Source of the DNA: Methanobacteriota archaeon
GTDB taxonomy: Archaea > Thermoplasmatota > Thermoplasmata > Methanomassiliicoccales > UBA472
Length of the DNA: 45,697 nt
Direction: 5' to 3'
Assembly (NCBI GenBank): GCA_021372315.1
Contig: JAJFUT010000122.1
Coordinates: forward strand, 1-45,697
Part shown: positions 1 through 8,693 of the stretch, piece by piece
How the letters are laid out: the number at the start of each line of letters is the position of its first letter
Position numbering within the stretch: the first letter of the stretch is position 1
Notes under the pieces: generated by a model
Databases searched by the model: none
Told to the model about the DNA's origin: nothing
Seen by the model: only the letters and a program-made list of their open reading frames with translations
Position numbers and translations under genes: made by a program

Positions 1-910
1 TATCGAATGTGGTGATCGCTTGAGTAGCCCACCGCCCCAGCCCGGGCCATGAATAGATAGTCTCGGTAATGACCGCTCCGCCCAACATTCCTCCGAACAT
101 GAGACCACCTACTGTCGTGACTGGTATCAGTGCATTTCGTCTCGCATGTTTCTTAATGACCACCCTTTCTGGCAGTCCTTTTGCTCTGGCCGATTTAACA
201 TAATCCAAACCCAGCACTTCCAACATGGAAGAGCGCATTAGCCTAGCTATCAATGCTATCGACCCCAGGCTTAAAGTGACCGCTGGTAAGATTAGATGCT
301 TAAATCCGTCAACGAACATGGTCCAGTTCATGTTCAGTATACAATCTATTAAAAAGAAACCTGTGTAATTGTGAAAACTACTTTGGTAATCAAAAAATAA
401 GATCTCATCATAACGACCAGTAGCTGGCAATATTTGTAATTTAAAATAAAATATGTATTGAAGCACTAAGCCTAAAACGAAAATAGGTAGGGAAACACCG
501 ATCAATGCAAATATCCTAGTACCATGGTCTATGGTCTTTCCCCTCTTGACTGCCGATAATGTTCCAAGATATATCCCGGTCGGCAGGGCAATTACCAAAG
601 CGACTATAGCAAGCTCGAACGTGGCGGGGAAGAAAAGGGCGATGGACTCGGTTACAGAAGTAGCACCTGTCGGAGAATAACCCCAATTCCCTTGAACGAT
701 CTCAGAGAGCCAATACCAATATTGGGTTAAAATGTCTTCATTGAGATGGAGCATTTCTCTGACATCGGCTCTTGCAGCTTGGTTCATGTGAGGCGTATAA
801 TAAATCGCAGCTGGATCACCACCCATCCGTGTAAGAGCGAATACGAATATGGTGATACCGAGTATTACTGGCATCAGTAATAATAGTCTGCGAATGATGA
901 ACACCCTCAT
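1..910 (-). CDS. dppB: ABC transporter permease, DppB/OppB type (partial, 3' end outside window)
   Basis: Inner permease subunit of a peptide/nickel-type ABC importer; it forms half of the membrane channel for substrate delivered by the binding protein. About 303 residues are visible and the frame stays open to the window edge, so the C-terminus is missing. The N-terminus has the family hallmark of a basic start (MRVFIIRRLL) leading into a first membrane helix. Further helices follow, and the conserved cytoplasmic EAA-type loop is seen as 'DYVKSARAKGLPERVV', the contact site for the ATPase. The ATG at 908-910 is chosen because it opens directly onto the helix. It lies 163 nt downstream of the binding-protein gene, behind a T-rich stretch and its own TATA box, so it may be transcribed separately. 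Remaining subunits (dppC, D, F) are presumably beyond the edge. Family confident, substrate unknown. Confidence 0.93.
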   Translation of the reverse strand, partial: MRVFIIRRLLLLMPVILGITIFVFALTRMGGDPAAIYYTPHMNQAARADVREMLHLNEDILTQYWYWLSEIVQGNWGYSPTGATSVTESIALFFPATFELAIVALVIALPTGIYLGTLSAVKRGKTIDHGTRIFALIGVSLPIFVLGLVLQYIFYFKLQILPATGRYDEILFFDYQSSFHNYTGFFLIDCILNMNWTMFVDGFKHLILPAVTLSLGSIALIARLMRSSMLEVLGLDYVKSARAKGLPERVVIKKHARRNALIPVTTVGGLMFGGMLGGAVITETIYSWPGLGRWATQAITTFD

Positions 911-946
911 TTTCAATTCAATTCACCAACGTACGGATAATATTTG

Positions 947-958
947 CGATATAAAAGG
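947..958 (-). promoter_or_regulatory. TATA box for dppB
   Basis: On the minus strand this reads as a TTTTATAT core about 40 nt upstream of the dppB ATG. It would place a start site near 925 with a short leader. It lies beyond the poly-U stretch that ends dppA, which suggests dppB has its own promoter. Confidence 0.5.
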
Positions 959-1030
959 ATTATTCTTTTAAATAAAAATGCCCTTTTTTAATAATATCTG
1001 GATATAAATACTGAATTTTCTAATGTTCAT

Positions 1031-1063
1031 TAATATAATAAAAATAAAAAAAATTAGAAAAAG
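1031..1063 (-). terminator. Poly-U terminator after dppA
   Basis: Immediately downstream of the dppA stop, the minus strand carries several T-runs (read as A-runs on the plus strand, 1040-1063) with no strong hairpin. This is the usual archaeal U-tract terminator form. Confidence 0.55.
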
Positions 1064-1073
1064 GTTTGAAGTT

Positions 1074-3509
1074 TCAACCCTTGGTAAATTGATAGTACAA
1101 CGATCCGAAACCACTATACATCGGATTGAAGTAGTATCCTCCGACCCATTCCCTCTCAACATGGAAACTCGTCGCCTGTGAGGTCCAGAGATATAGGGCT
1201 TGCTCGTAGCAGTACATCGAAATGTCGCTGTACATTGCCGCCCTAAGGGTGGTGTTCAACTCCATGCTTGCATTGATGATCATACCATCCAGCACGGGGT
1301 CGTTTAGACCCAATGGCCCTCCATATAATCCATTAGAGTACAAGAATGGAAGAACATAGTCGTCCGGATCCGCATAGTCTGGTGCCCAGCCTATGTATAG
1401 CATCGGCAACTCACCAGCATCGTTCGCATCAAGGAACGCGGACCATTCCATCTCGTTAACATTGACTACTATTGGATTACTAGGATTGGAAGCGTTCTCC
1501 AGGGTCTCTTTGATCATCATGCACCCATCTCTCCTAGCGTTGTTCCCGGTGTTGTAGTACAGATCGATTTCGAATCCGTTGTCCCAGTACGAATCGGTCG
1601 TATCGGCTGTCCTTGTATCTGACGAATTCCTCAGCTCATCAATTACCTTCTGCTGATCGTACACATATTTCGGTACAGAGGGATCGTATCCGAACATTCC
1701 AATCGGGATTACACCATTCGGTTGCACAGAGGTGTTCTGCATAATGTCCATTGTGTACCTCTCGTAGTCGAAGGCATAAACGAAGGCATTTCTCACGTGT
1801 ACATCACTGAAGAAGGTGGTGGGTATGTCACCGATCTCTATAGCTGGGTTGGTCTGGATATCCTGGCACAGCCCGATGAAGTCCACGTTAAAGGTTGGAT
1901 TACCTTCTACGATACGCAAGCCATCGACTCCACGAACATCATTTCTGAACTGTGGATCAATGTACACGCTGTCCGCGTCTCCAGAGAGGAGTAACATCTC
2001 TCTTGTGGCCTCGCTGTTGATCTCTTTGATCAAGACGTGCTTCAGTGGTGCTGGTCCCTGCCAGTACAAATCAAATCTATCCATCTGGATATATTGCTTC
2101 GATGCCCACTTTACCATCTTGAATGGTCCAGTACCCATTACGTGCCTGTCCATCCATGAGTTACGAGTATTGTACACATCTTCTGGTGCGAACTCTTCAA
2201 CATACGCCTTTTCAGTCACACTTCCAACTGTGAACGCTAGACAGTAGATGAAACCAGGATATGGTTGCGTCAGATGGAACGTGACTGTCATGTTGGTGTT
2301 ATCATATGTGACGCTATCGTTGATCAAATTCGTTGGAATCGCTCCATATGAATAATAGTTCGGTATGAGAACCTGACCAATCATCCATGCAGGGCCAGCC
2401 GGGGAATTTATGACCAACACGCGTTGAATCGAGTAAGCCACATCCTCAGGTGTCATTACGTTTCCGTCATGGAACTTAACGCCTGACCTGATGTGGAACG
2501 TGTAGGTTAGACCATCCGCGGAGATCCCGCCATTCTCAACAGTCGGAACTTCTGTAGCCAGAACTGGCTTCAATGCGGAGGCGCTTGCACCATCATAGTA
2601 GATCAGGGTTTCGTAAGTTGCCTGAACAACCTCTCCACCAGCGGTGTCATAACAGAATGCTGGGTCTAGGCTCCTTGGATCGCCTATGGTAACAGATACG
2701 AAGGTATCCGGGTTGATGACGTTGCTACTCTGCGAGAAGCTACTTGGATAGATTCCAATCGTTACTAGGTAATCACCTGTGGGATTCGTTCCATATGCAC
2801 TTACTGCGGTAAGTTTAGCAGTATAAAGAACCCCATCACCTGTGTAGGTGTGGTTCACTGCTCCCTTTGCAATAATGCTACCGGTTACAATTGCCGAACC
2901 GTCACCGAAGTCCCAGGTTAGGTTGCTGATATATTCAGGCTTAAGAGCGACCTTATTTGCAATGAACGCCCACGCAGAACTTGCGGAACCATCGAAGCTA
3001 ACGAGAGTTCCAGATATGACAGCATCGTTGTCAGACGCGACGACCACGAATGGAGCGGTCGAATTCGCAGCGTCCCTAATTGGTGCGGCCTGATCGGGTG
3101 CGCTCACATCTATAGATGCGATGTCTTCCCAATTTGAATCGGAATTGTCCTTGTCGTCCTTGATTGTTAATAGAACAAGGTATTTTCCGGGTTTGTCATA
3201 AGTATGCGTAGTCGTGGCAATGGTAGTATATTTAACAGTTCCATCGCCAAATTGCCATGTATAGTTATTGATTGTTCCACTTGCTGAACTTTCAGAAGCA
3301 TCGAAACTCAATGCTTCCCCCGTGGTCGCAACGGACTTATTAATTGTTAATGAAGCCGTCGCTTTATCTTCTTCTTCTCCTCCCATTAAGAAAAAGGCAC
3401 CGAATATTGCTGCAACAACCACGATGATGACGACCACGATGGCCAACATCTTCATGGATATTTTTTTCGGAGCCTCCTCAATTGGAGGTCTTGTAGTTGT
3501 TCCTTCCAT
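1074..3509 (-). CDS. dppA: Membrane-anchored extracellular solute-binding protein with two PKD domains (SBP_bac_5/DppA family)
   Basis: Captures peptides or similar solutes outside the cell for the adjacent permease. At 811 residues it is far longer than the roughly 550 residues of a plain DppA. Order: short cytoplasmic N-terminus, one membrane helix (about 20-42) that serves as an uncleaved anchor since no lipobox is visible, PKD domain 1 (about 52-136, with WQFGDG and HTYDKPGKY), PKD domain 2 (about 150-250, with WDFGDG and HTYTGDG), then a family-5 binding domain (about 268-800, beginning near 'SLDPAFCYDTAGG'). PKD domains probably act as a rigid stalk through the surface layer. A strong Shine-Dalgarno site (AAGGAGG, 3516-3523) precedes the ATG. 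A TATA box about 70 nt upstream and a poly-U terminator make it a separately controllable unit before dppB. Family assignment is firm; the substrate cannot be read. Confidence 0.93.
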   Translation of the reverse strand: MEGTTTRPPIEEAPKKISMKMLAIVVVIIVVVAAIFGAFFLMGGEEEDKATASLTINKSVATTGEALSFDASESSASGTINNYTWQFGDGTVKYTTIATTTHTYDKPGKYLVLLTIKDDKDNSDSNWEDIASIDVSAPDQAAPIRDAANSTAPFVVVASDNDAVISGTLVSFDGSASSAWAFIANKVALKPEYISNLTWDFGDGSAIVTGSIIAKGAVNHTYTGDGVLYTAKLTAVSAYGTNPTGDYLVTIGIYPSSFSQSSNVINPDTFVSVTIGDPRSLDPAFCYDTAGGEVVQATYETLIYYDGASASALKPVLATEVPTVENGGISADGLTYTFHIRSGVKFHDGNVMTPEDVAYSIQRVLVINSPAGPAWMIGQVLIPNYYSYGAIPTNLINDSVTYDNTNMTVTFHLTQPYPGFIYCLAFTVGSVTEKAYVEEFAPEDVYNTRNSWMDRHVMGTGPFKMVKWASKQYIQMDRFDLYWQGPAPLKHVLIKEINSEATREMLLLSGDADSVYIDPQFRNDVRGVDGLRIVEGNPTFNVDFIGLCQDIQTNPAIEIGDIPTTFFSDVHVRNAFVYAFDYERYTMDIMQNTSVQPNGVIPIGMFGYDPSVPKYVYDQQKVIDELRNSSDTRTADTTDSYWDNGFEIDLYYNTGNNARRDGCMMIKETLENASNPSNPIVVNVNEMEWSAFLDANDAGELPMLYIGWAPDYADPDDYVLPFLYSNGLYGGPLGLNDPVLDGMIINASMELNTTLRAAMYSDISMYCYEQALYLWTSQATSFHVEREWVGGYYFNPMYSGFGSLYYQFTKG

Positions 3510-3572
3510 TCGCTTTCCTCCTTACTCCCAAGGATATTAAAATCAGGGAGATATCCTTCGAAGGTGATTGAA

Positions 3573-3584
3573 GCTATAAATACG
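3573..3584 (-). promoter_or_regulatory. TATA box for dppA
   Basis: On the minus strand this reads as CGTATTTATAGC, a good archaeal TATA element about 65-75 nt upstream of the dppA start. The leader would be about 40 nt and include the strong Shine-Dalgarno site at 3516-3523. Confidence 0.55.
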
Positions 3585-3958
3585 TTACGAGAAATAGAAA
3601 GCCAAAAATCTGTTAGCCAGTATCAAATAAATCAGTAAAAGGCGATTTGATGGATAAGGCTGAGTGAATATATCCGGGTAATTCAAAAATTGTTGTCTTT
3701 ATGTCCGAATTCTGATGTATTTATTGATATAATTGCATGACCTTAAATAAAAAAATATTTAATTTTTTGATTCGATATATTATATAATAAATCAATTAAT
3801 TAATTGAGCGATTATTTATTTATTTTACCTCTAAATTGGAAATGACATCGGAAAAATTAATTACATTCATAATTACAGCAACAATATAGACTTCTACTTG
3901 CGTTCATCCCAGAGTCTGGTTTAAAAACCGCCAATGTTCAGCTATCTGTTTCAGGAGA
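3585..3958. other. Gene-free AT-rich intergenic stretch
   Basis: This stretch is markedly richer in A+T than its neighbours and has no ORF with a credible start. It separates dppA from mptE, both on the minus strand. The end nearest 3958 carries a short T-run (on the minus strand, GGCGGTTTTT) that could end the mptE transcript. I see no RNA gene or repeat here. Confidence 0.5.
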
Positions 3959-4624
3959 TTAGACCATCATAATCTCAACGTCAATTGGATTAAGTTCAAA
4001 TATGAGTTTCTTGGCCCAAGCAAGCTTTCTTTTCTTGACGCCCTTGTCGGCCCCGGTCTTTGTGACGGGATTTTCGAAATCGAACCCGATCAATGTGATC
4101 GACTTGGCGCCGAAGGTCCTCGCCATCATGACTGCCCGATCCCCGTCCGTGAAACCCCCGAAATTGTTCACTCCGTCAAAGGGCTTCGATTGTGTCGAAA
4201 GCACGACCTTGCCCCGGAACTCCTTGGCGGATCGGGCGATTAGAGACCTGTTGTCTCCGTGGGCATGAAGGACCGCCACGGCGCCCTTGAGGTTGCTCAG
4301 TATGTCGGCTTCCAACGGGCCATCCAGGTCCGTGACGAACATGTCGGGTTGTACCCCATTCCTCATCAACACGGATGTGGCACATCCCGCGGATATCAAT
4401 GTGCCACGGAAGCTCCTTTTTGACAGTTCCTCTTCTAGTCGAGGGCCGTTTCCGAAGACCGTGACCGATCCACCTATCATTCTGGACAAGGAATCAATAC
4501 CGAACAAGTTGTCCTTTGGGACAATGGATTCGAGCAGATGGGCCGATGATTCGTCATCCTTTCTCGAATAACCGAAATCGCGAAGGATGTCCTGATAATA
4601 GGGCTCCCAATCTTCGAAATCCAT
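3959..4624 (-). CDS. mptE: 6-hydroxymethyl-7,8-dihydropterin pyrophosphokinase, archaeal MptE type (DUF115)
   Basis: Transfers pyrophosphate from ATP to 6-hydroxymethyl-dihydropterin in tetrahydromethanopterin or folate-type cofactor synthesis, in the cytoplasm. The 221-residue length is normal for the archaeal enzyme. Visible family motifs are the glycine loop 'VFGNGPRL' near residue 56, 'SAGCATSVLMRNG', 'VTDLDGP', the histidine-containing 'HAHGDN' and 'GFTDGDRAVMMA'. The ATG at 4624 follows a GAGGTC ribosome site overlapping the end of the upstream DUF373 gene. Only 7 nt separate the two, so they are surely co-transcribed. The pairing suggests the DUF373 protein is expressed with pterin synthesis, although no functional link is shown by sequence. 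This is the non-bacterial form, unrelated to FolK. Confidence 0.92.
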   Translation of the reverse strand: MDFEDWEPYYQDILRDFGYSRKDDESSAHLLESIVPKDNLFGIDSLSRMIGGSVTVFGNGPRLEEELSKRSFRGTLISAGCATSVLMRNGVQPDMFVTDLDGPLEADILSNLKGAVAVLHAHGDNRSLIARSAKEFRGKVVLSTQSKPFDGVNNFGGFTDGDRAVMMARTFGAKSITLIGFDFENPVTKTGADKGVKKRKLAWAKKLIFELNPIDVEIMMV

Positions 4625-4631
4625 CTCGACC

Positions 4632-5789
4632 TCAGGCCTCGGGATACTCGATCGTCTCTGACGAATCGCACTTATTCTCGTGCTTAGTGAGTGAAAGGTT
4701 CCTCAGCGTCACGTTGAGGATCCCACCGAATCCGGCCAACAGGAACCCGGCGATGAACTCGAGGATGATGATCGTCTCTCCAGCGTTCTCCTCGTTCAGG
4801 AAGAACATGCTCGCATCGAGCGCTCCCTGAACTATGAAACCGCTCGCGAGTATCGTGAGGGAGGCGACCATGTACTGCCAGTAGATCTTGGTCTTGGACA
4901 GGTACAGGTTGATGAACCTCCCCGTCTCGAACGCCAGGGCGGAGAACACCCACATCCAGAGCACACCATTGATGAACTTCGATGCCTGCACGCCGAGATC
5001 GTCATACGGGTCAGAGACCGCATTGTCATAGCCGAAGAATATGCCCATGAAGAAGAATATGACAGCTATTGTCGCGAAAGGGATCATCTGGCTCCCTGAG
5101 CGCACTGCGGACTCGGTGCGAACGGCCCATGCCTTCGTCCTCTCGCCGACCTTGTAGGCATATCCCATCAAGTATACTCCGAGGATGAGGCATAGCATCC
5201 CCCATGTCATGTTCGCGATGATGCTGAGGTCCTCAGGAGTATCGTTGAGCTCCAGTACCCGGGGGATAAGGGCCAATGCGCCGACGACGGCCAGCATGAG
5301 GGCCACGGGGATCATGATCCTCTTCCTCATCTTGTCATCCCGCAGCATCTTCATGATGATGTAATACGTTCCTTCGACAGTAGGGGCCTGTTTGACCCAT
5401 ACCCTCCGGACGGAATCGACCTTAACCCTTGAGAAGATCATCGGGTAGATGTACTCGTCCTCGGCGCCATCCGAAACGAGGACGACGCGGTCTGGTTTGA
5501 TCCTGTCCAGGACAGTCTCGAGCTGGGTGACGAGGACGAGGTCTGATTCGTAACCGACCTTCACGTCGCCGCAGATGGTCGCCAGATGCACATCGATGCC
5601 CTTCTTGAGCATCTCATCATAGAGACCTATGGCGGCCAGACAGGTATTGACGTCAGAATCCTCTGCGTCCTTTATGCCCAATGCCAAGGCCGCCTCTATG
5701 TTCTCGTCCCGCCCTATGAAGGGGCTGTTCAGCCCTGTCTTGACGCCGAAATCGTCATCCCTATCTACGCTTAGGACCAATATTCTCAA
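4632..5789 (-). CDS. DUF373 family membrane protein
   Basis: Conserved archaeal protein of unknown function, 385 residues. The first 150 or so residues form a soluble domain beginning 'MRILVLSVDRDDDFG', with 'SPFIGRDENIEAALALGIKDAEDSD' features characteristic of DUF373 and a later 'VVLVSDGAEDEYIYPMI' segment. The rest has about six hydrophobic helices (from about residue 158 onward), so it is an integral membrane protein. The start is a TTG at 5789, as no in-frame ATG fits the conserved N-terminus. It heads an operon with mptE, 7 nt downstream, and is divergent from the zinc-ribbon gene at 5985. The regular Asp/Asn-rich start hints at nucleotide or metal binding, but this is only an impression. 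Function unknown. Confidence 0.85.
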   Translation of the reverse strand: MRILVLSVDRDDDFGVKTGLNSPFIGRDENIEAALALGIKDAEDSDVNTCLAAIGLYDEMLKKGIDVHLATICGDVKVGYESDLVLVTQLETVLDRIKPDRVVLVSDGAEDEYIYPMIFSRVKVDSVRRVWVKQAPTVEGTYYIIMKMLRDDKMRKRIMIPVALMLAVVGALALIPRVLELNDTPEDLSIIANMTWGMLCLILGVYLMGYAYKVGERTKAWAVRTESAVRSGSQMIPFATIAVIFFFMGIFFGYDNAVSDPYDDLGVQASKFINGVLWMWVFSALAFETGRFINLYLSKTKIYWQYMVASLTILASGFIVQGALDASMFFLNEENAGETIIILEFIAGFLLAGFGGILNVTLRNLSLTKHENKCDSSETIEYPEA

Positions 5790-5984
5790 CTAGTATCACT
5801 TTCCAGCAATCTTCCCTGATCGAGAGAATACATTCCGTCATTAATGTAGATTTTTATCAAACCCTCCAAATGTAGAATCGCGCTATACCTTATCCCATTC
5901 CAAGCTCGGCGTGAACCATATTTACCCTCCAGTTTCCGCTCAAAAGGATTATTAAACCGAACCATGCTACAAGGTTGGAAAGGA

Positions 5985-6896
5985 ATGGAGAACAAATCGG
6001 GTTTTAAGGAGTGCTCGCGCTGTGGCCTGCGCAACAAGCCGACGGCCAAGCAATGCGATTTCTGCGGTCAGAAGTTCGAGGCGGTCGACGAGTGGGAGAT
6101 GCAGCTCGACAGGCTTGAGAAGATGAACCGGGAAACGAAACGCGTCGAGGTCACCGAAGACGTGTCGAAGAGGATACGATCAACGATCCTCAGGAAGGAG
6201 CCGGAAAAGAAGCCCGAACCGATCATCGAGGAAAGGCCCTTCGTCGCAGTGCAGGTGGAAGCACCAAGCGAAGAGAAGATGCCTGTGGCAGAGCCTCCGA
6301 GACCCGAGCCATCACCAGAACAGAGGGAACAAACGACCCTCATGACCTTCACTGCCACGGAGGCCAGGCCGATCGAGCTCGAGGAGGACAAAAAGGTCGT
6401 CGAGGAGGCCCCTGTTGTCGTCATCGAGGTTGCTGCGGTCGAGGAGAAGGCGACACCGATCATCGTGGTCCCTGAAACAGTCACCGAACCTGCGCCCGAA
6501 AAGATGCGTGGACGGAAGATCGTCAAGAAGGAGACCTTCAGACGGAGCACCGGGGCCGACAAAGGCATCTTCAAATGGAAATTCGATGCAAAGAACAGAA
6601 AGAGCGTCGTCTTCATGCTCGTCCTTCTCGCCGGGGTAGGTCTGTACATCGCGTCCATCGCGATGTCGTCGACCCTCGGCACGATGGGGGCCTGGAGCAT
6701 TGTGGCGCTCTCCGGGGTCATGATAGTCATCGGCTTCGCCCAGATCGCGATCGACTGGAACCCGGCAGATCATTCCCACGAGATGATCGAGCATCATGAG
6801 ATAGTCATGATATGCCCGAACTGCAACGAGAAGGTGGGCACAGACGAAGAGGTATGCCCTGCATGCGGGACCGAGTTCGATCCTTCCGAGCTGTGA
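5985..6896 (+). CDS. Membrane protein with N- and C-terminal zinc ribbons
   Basis: Unrecognised function. About 303 residues: an N-terminal CxxC-type zinc ribbon (CSRCG...CDFCG), a long low-complexity Glu/Pro/Val linker (about 75-175), two adjacent membrane helices (about 205-245) and a C-terminal zinc ribbon (CPNCN...CPACG). Both ribbons are likely on the cytoplasmic side. Such layouts are common in Thermoplasmatota and may be scaffolds. An ATG at 5964 is also in frame, but an AT-rich TATA-like element at about 5949-5957 lies too close to it. A transcript starting about 25 nt downstream would begin just before the ATG at 5985, which also follows GGAAAGG. I therefore prefer 5985. The MBL-fold gene begins 9 nt after the stop, so the two form an operon. 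Confidence 0.8.
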   Translation: MENKSGFKECSRCGLRNKPTAKQCDFCGQKFEAVDEWEMQLDRLEKMNRETKRVEVTEDVSKRIRSTILRKEPEKKPEPIIEERPFVAVQVEAPSEEKMPVAEPPRPEPSPEQREQTTLMTFTATEARPIELEEDKKVVEEAPVVVIEVAAVEEKATPIIVVPETVTEPAPEKMRGRKIVKKETFRRSTGADKGIFKWKFDAKNRKSVVFMLVLLAGVGLYIASIAMSSTLGTMGAWSIVALSGVMIVIGFAQIAIDWNPADHSHEMIEHHEIVMICPNCNEKVGTDEEVCPACGTEFDPSEL

Positions 6897-6905
6897 GGAT
6901 TGCCC

Positions 6906-7541
6906 ATGATAGTTACCTGGCACGGACATTCCTGTTTTGCGGTCAAGGACAAGGTCGTCGTGGTCATGGACCCGCATGACGGCAAGTCCATCGGGATCAA
7001 GCAGCCTGTCGTCAAGGCGGACATCGTTCTCGTGAGCCACGATCATTTCGATCATAACTGCACCAGGATCGTCAAGGGCGATTTTCTTGTCATCAAGGAG
7101 CCTGGTGAAAGGACGGAGAAGGAAGTGAGCATCACCGGGATACAGGCCTTTCACGACACCGAACAGGGGGGGAAGCGGGGTAAGGACGTCATCTTCAAGT
7201 TCGAGATCGGAGGCGTGATGTTCTGCCATTGCGGCGACCTCGGCCATCTCCCTACGAAGGAACAGCTCGATCGAATCGGCAAGGTCGACGTTCTTTTCAT
7301 TCCAGTCGGCGGCGTTTTCACGATAAACGCGGCCGAGGCTCACCGATTGATCAAATCGATCGCTCCAAAGGTGGCCATCCCGATGCATTACAGGCTCGGC
7401 GGCCTTTCACTATCTATACAGACGATCGACGAGTTCGAGCGCCTCTCGCCTGCGGAGAAGGTCATCCATGTCGGCAACGAGGTGGAGTTCCAGCTCGAGG
7501 ACCTTCCCCGTCACACTGAATTTTGGATATTCTCGCTCTGA
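6906..7541 (+). CDS. Metallo-beta-lactamase-fold hydrolase, UPF0173/YtkL-like
   Basis: Soluble metal-dependent hydrolase of unknown substrate. The 211 residues show the fold in order: 'WHGHSCF' strand start, the metal-binding HxHxDH motif as 'SHDHFDHN', 'CHCGDLGH' and a final 'AIPMHY'. This is the single-domain UPF0173 type, short of any RNA-processing domain. A TTG at 6900 is in frame, but the ATG at 6906 has a GAGG ribosome site 7 nt upstream (6895-6898), so I start there. It follows the zinc-ribbon gene by 9 nt and converges on eIF6, leaving 34 nt between the two stops. Confidence 0.88.
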   Translation: MIVTWHGHSCFAVKDKVVVVMDPHDGKSIGIKQPVVKADIVLVSHDHFDHNCTRIVKGDFLVIKEPGERTEKEVSITGIQAFHDTEQGGKRGKDVIFKFEIGGVMFCHCGDLGHLPTKEQLDRIGKVDVLFIPVGGVFTINAAEAHRLIKSIAPKVAIPMHYRLGGLSLSIQTIDEFERLSPAEKVIHVGNEVEFQLEDLPRHTEFWIFSL

Positions 7542-7575
7542 TCTTTAAAAAATAGAGGAAATTTAAAGGATTTCA

Positions 7576-8235
7576 TCAGTAGAGGCTCAATGCGTCCTCT
7601 AACCTTCCGAGCTCTATCGGGGTCGATCTGAATCCGACCGCACCGCCCTTCGAGTTGGCCACGATCGAAGCTCCTATCATAGGCGAACCGTAGTTCAGAG
7701 TGCCGATCGAGGCCGGGACCTTCATCACCGATTTGATGATGTCGAACTCGGACCTCTTCGTGTCGGGGTGGCATAGGACGCCTTTGTTGGTGGCCGCGCA
7801 GACCGAGCCGACCGTCTTGTGCCCGGCGACCGTCATCGGGTAGACCTCCACCTGGAGGGTCTCCTCGATGAGCTTCAATGCATCCTCGTTTACCTCGGGA
7901 TTGACTATCGCGCCGTTGTCGTTGGCCAGAATATTGTTTCCAGCGGCGTTGAGCCGGTCCTCGATCCTGGCGACATGGAGGTGCTTCGAGAGGAACTCCA
8001 CCTCCTGTTCCGTCGCCATAGACGTCACCACTGCTCCGTAGGAGTTCATGGCTATGAGCGACCCGAGCAGGTTCGTGCCTGCGATCGTCGCCCTTGTGAC
8101 CGTGACGCCGAGAGCCTCCTCGATATCATCGATGAAGGTCTTATCAGCATCATGCGGGGCCAACCCGAACTTCTCGTTGGCGATAGCGTAGACGCCGACG
8201 AACTCGACCCCGTTATATGTAGACAGCTTTAGCAT
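7576..8235 (-). CDS. eif6: Translation initiation factor 6 (aIF6)
   Basis: Binds the large ribosomal subunit and prevents premature joining with the small subunit. The 219 residues have the repeated Gly-containing pseudo-fivefold pattern of the family, e.g. 'AGTNLLGSLIAMNSYG', 'NNILANDNGAIV', 'AGHKTVGSVCAATNKG' and 'MIGASIVANSKGG'. A longer reading frame extends upstream to 8364, but that part overlaps L31e and has no conserved sequence. The ATG at 8235 gives the standard 'MLKLSTYNG' start. It lies 19 nt behind L31e as the last gene of the ribosomal operon. In many archaea LX/L18a and prefoldin alpha follow eIF6; here the operon ends and a convergent gene follows. Confidence 0.95.
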   Translation of the reverse strand: MLKLSTYNGVEFVGVYAIANEKFGLAPHDADKTFIDDIEEALGVTVTRATIAGTNLLGSLIAMNSYGAVVTSMATEQEVEFLSKHLHVARIEDRLNAAGNNILANDNGAIVNPEVNEDALKLIEETLQVEVYPMTVAGHKTVGSVCAATNKGVLCHPDTKRSEFDIIKSVMKVPASIGTLNYGSPMIGASIVANSKGGAVGFRSTPIELGRLEDALSLY

Positions 8236-8254
8236 GCCGTGGGCACCAGCAGAA

Positions 8255-8527
8255 TTACTGCTCCTCGGGCAACGAGACCTCGACCAGACCGTCCTCGAAA
8301 CGGACCGCCTTGACGGTGATGAACATCGGGGGGTTCTCGATGGAGCGCGCCCACAGGAGCTCATTGACCTTCGAGTCGATCCAGACGTGCTTCTCGTCGG
8401 TCTTCATGTGCCTCATGATGTATTCGCGAACAACTATTATCGCCCTGTTGGCCCTGTCGGTCCTGGGACCGGCCTTGACCTTCCTCAGGGGGATCTTGTA
8501 AACGACCTGCTTCTCATCATCTGCCAT
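8255..8527 (-). CDS. rpl31e: Large ribosomal subunit protein eL31 (L31e)
   Basis: Small basic protein of the archaeal/eukaryotic large subunit near the exit tunnel. About 90 residues with the family pattern 'VYKIPLRKVKAGPRTDRANRA', 'VREYIMRHMK', 'VWIDSKVNELLWARSIENPP' and a conserved C-terminal 'VRFEDGLVEVSLPE'. A GTG at 8536 is in frame, but the ATG at 8525-8527 has an AAGGAG site 8 nt upstream, formed by the last codons of L39e. That nesting implies translational coupling with L39e. eIF6 follows after 19 nt. Confidence 0.95.
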   Translation of the reverse strand: MADDEKQVVYKIPLRKVKAGPRTDRANRAIIVVREYIMRHMKTDEKHVWIDSKVNELLWARSIENPPMFITVKAVRFEDGLVEVSLPEEQ

Positions 8528-8532
8528 TTGAA

Positions 8533-8688
8533 TCACTCCTTAAGCTTGCTGTGTCTCCAGCTGCGCCTGTGGGGGTGGCGAACGAAAGTGCGGTTGGTCC
8601 TCATCATTACCCAGGCCGGAACCCTCCGGTTCTGGTTTATCTTCTTCATGAGGCGTCTTTTCAACGCGGTCGGCTTGTTAACTGACAT
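8533..8688 (-). CDS. rpl39e: Large ribosomal subunit protein eL39 (L39e)
   Basis: A 51-residue, very basic protein that lines the polypeptide exit tunnel. Translation on the minus strand from the ATG at 8688 gives '[16 protein letters not shown]', then '[16 protein letters not shown]', then a C-terminus ending '[11 protein letters not shown]'. The NRRVPAW motif and the RxSKLKE end are diagnostic. It sits 5 nt downstream of the PDCD5-like gene and 5 nt upstream of L31e. Its last codons encode the ribosome-binding site of L31e. Confidence 0.95.
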   Translation of the reverse strand: MSVNKPTALKRRLMKKINQNRRVPAWVMMRTNRTFVRHPHRRSWRHSKLKE

Positions 8689-8693
8689 GCTAA

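Noticed and set aside
6312-7388. 358-codon minus-strand frame antisense to the zinc-ribbon and MBL genes
   Set aside because: His/Asp/Arg/Leu-rich composition typical of an antisense shadow in GC-rich DNA. Both plus-strand genes underneath have recognisable domains.
8236-8364. N-terminal extension of eIF6
   Set aside because: Ser/Arg-rich shadow of L31e; the conserved start is the ATG at 8235.
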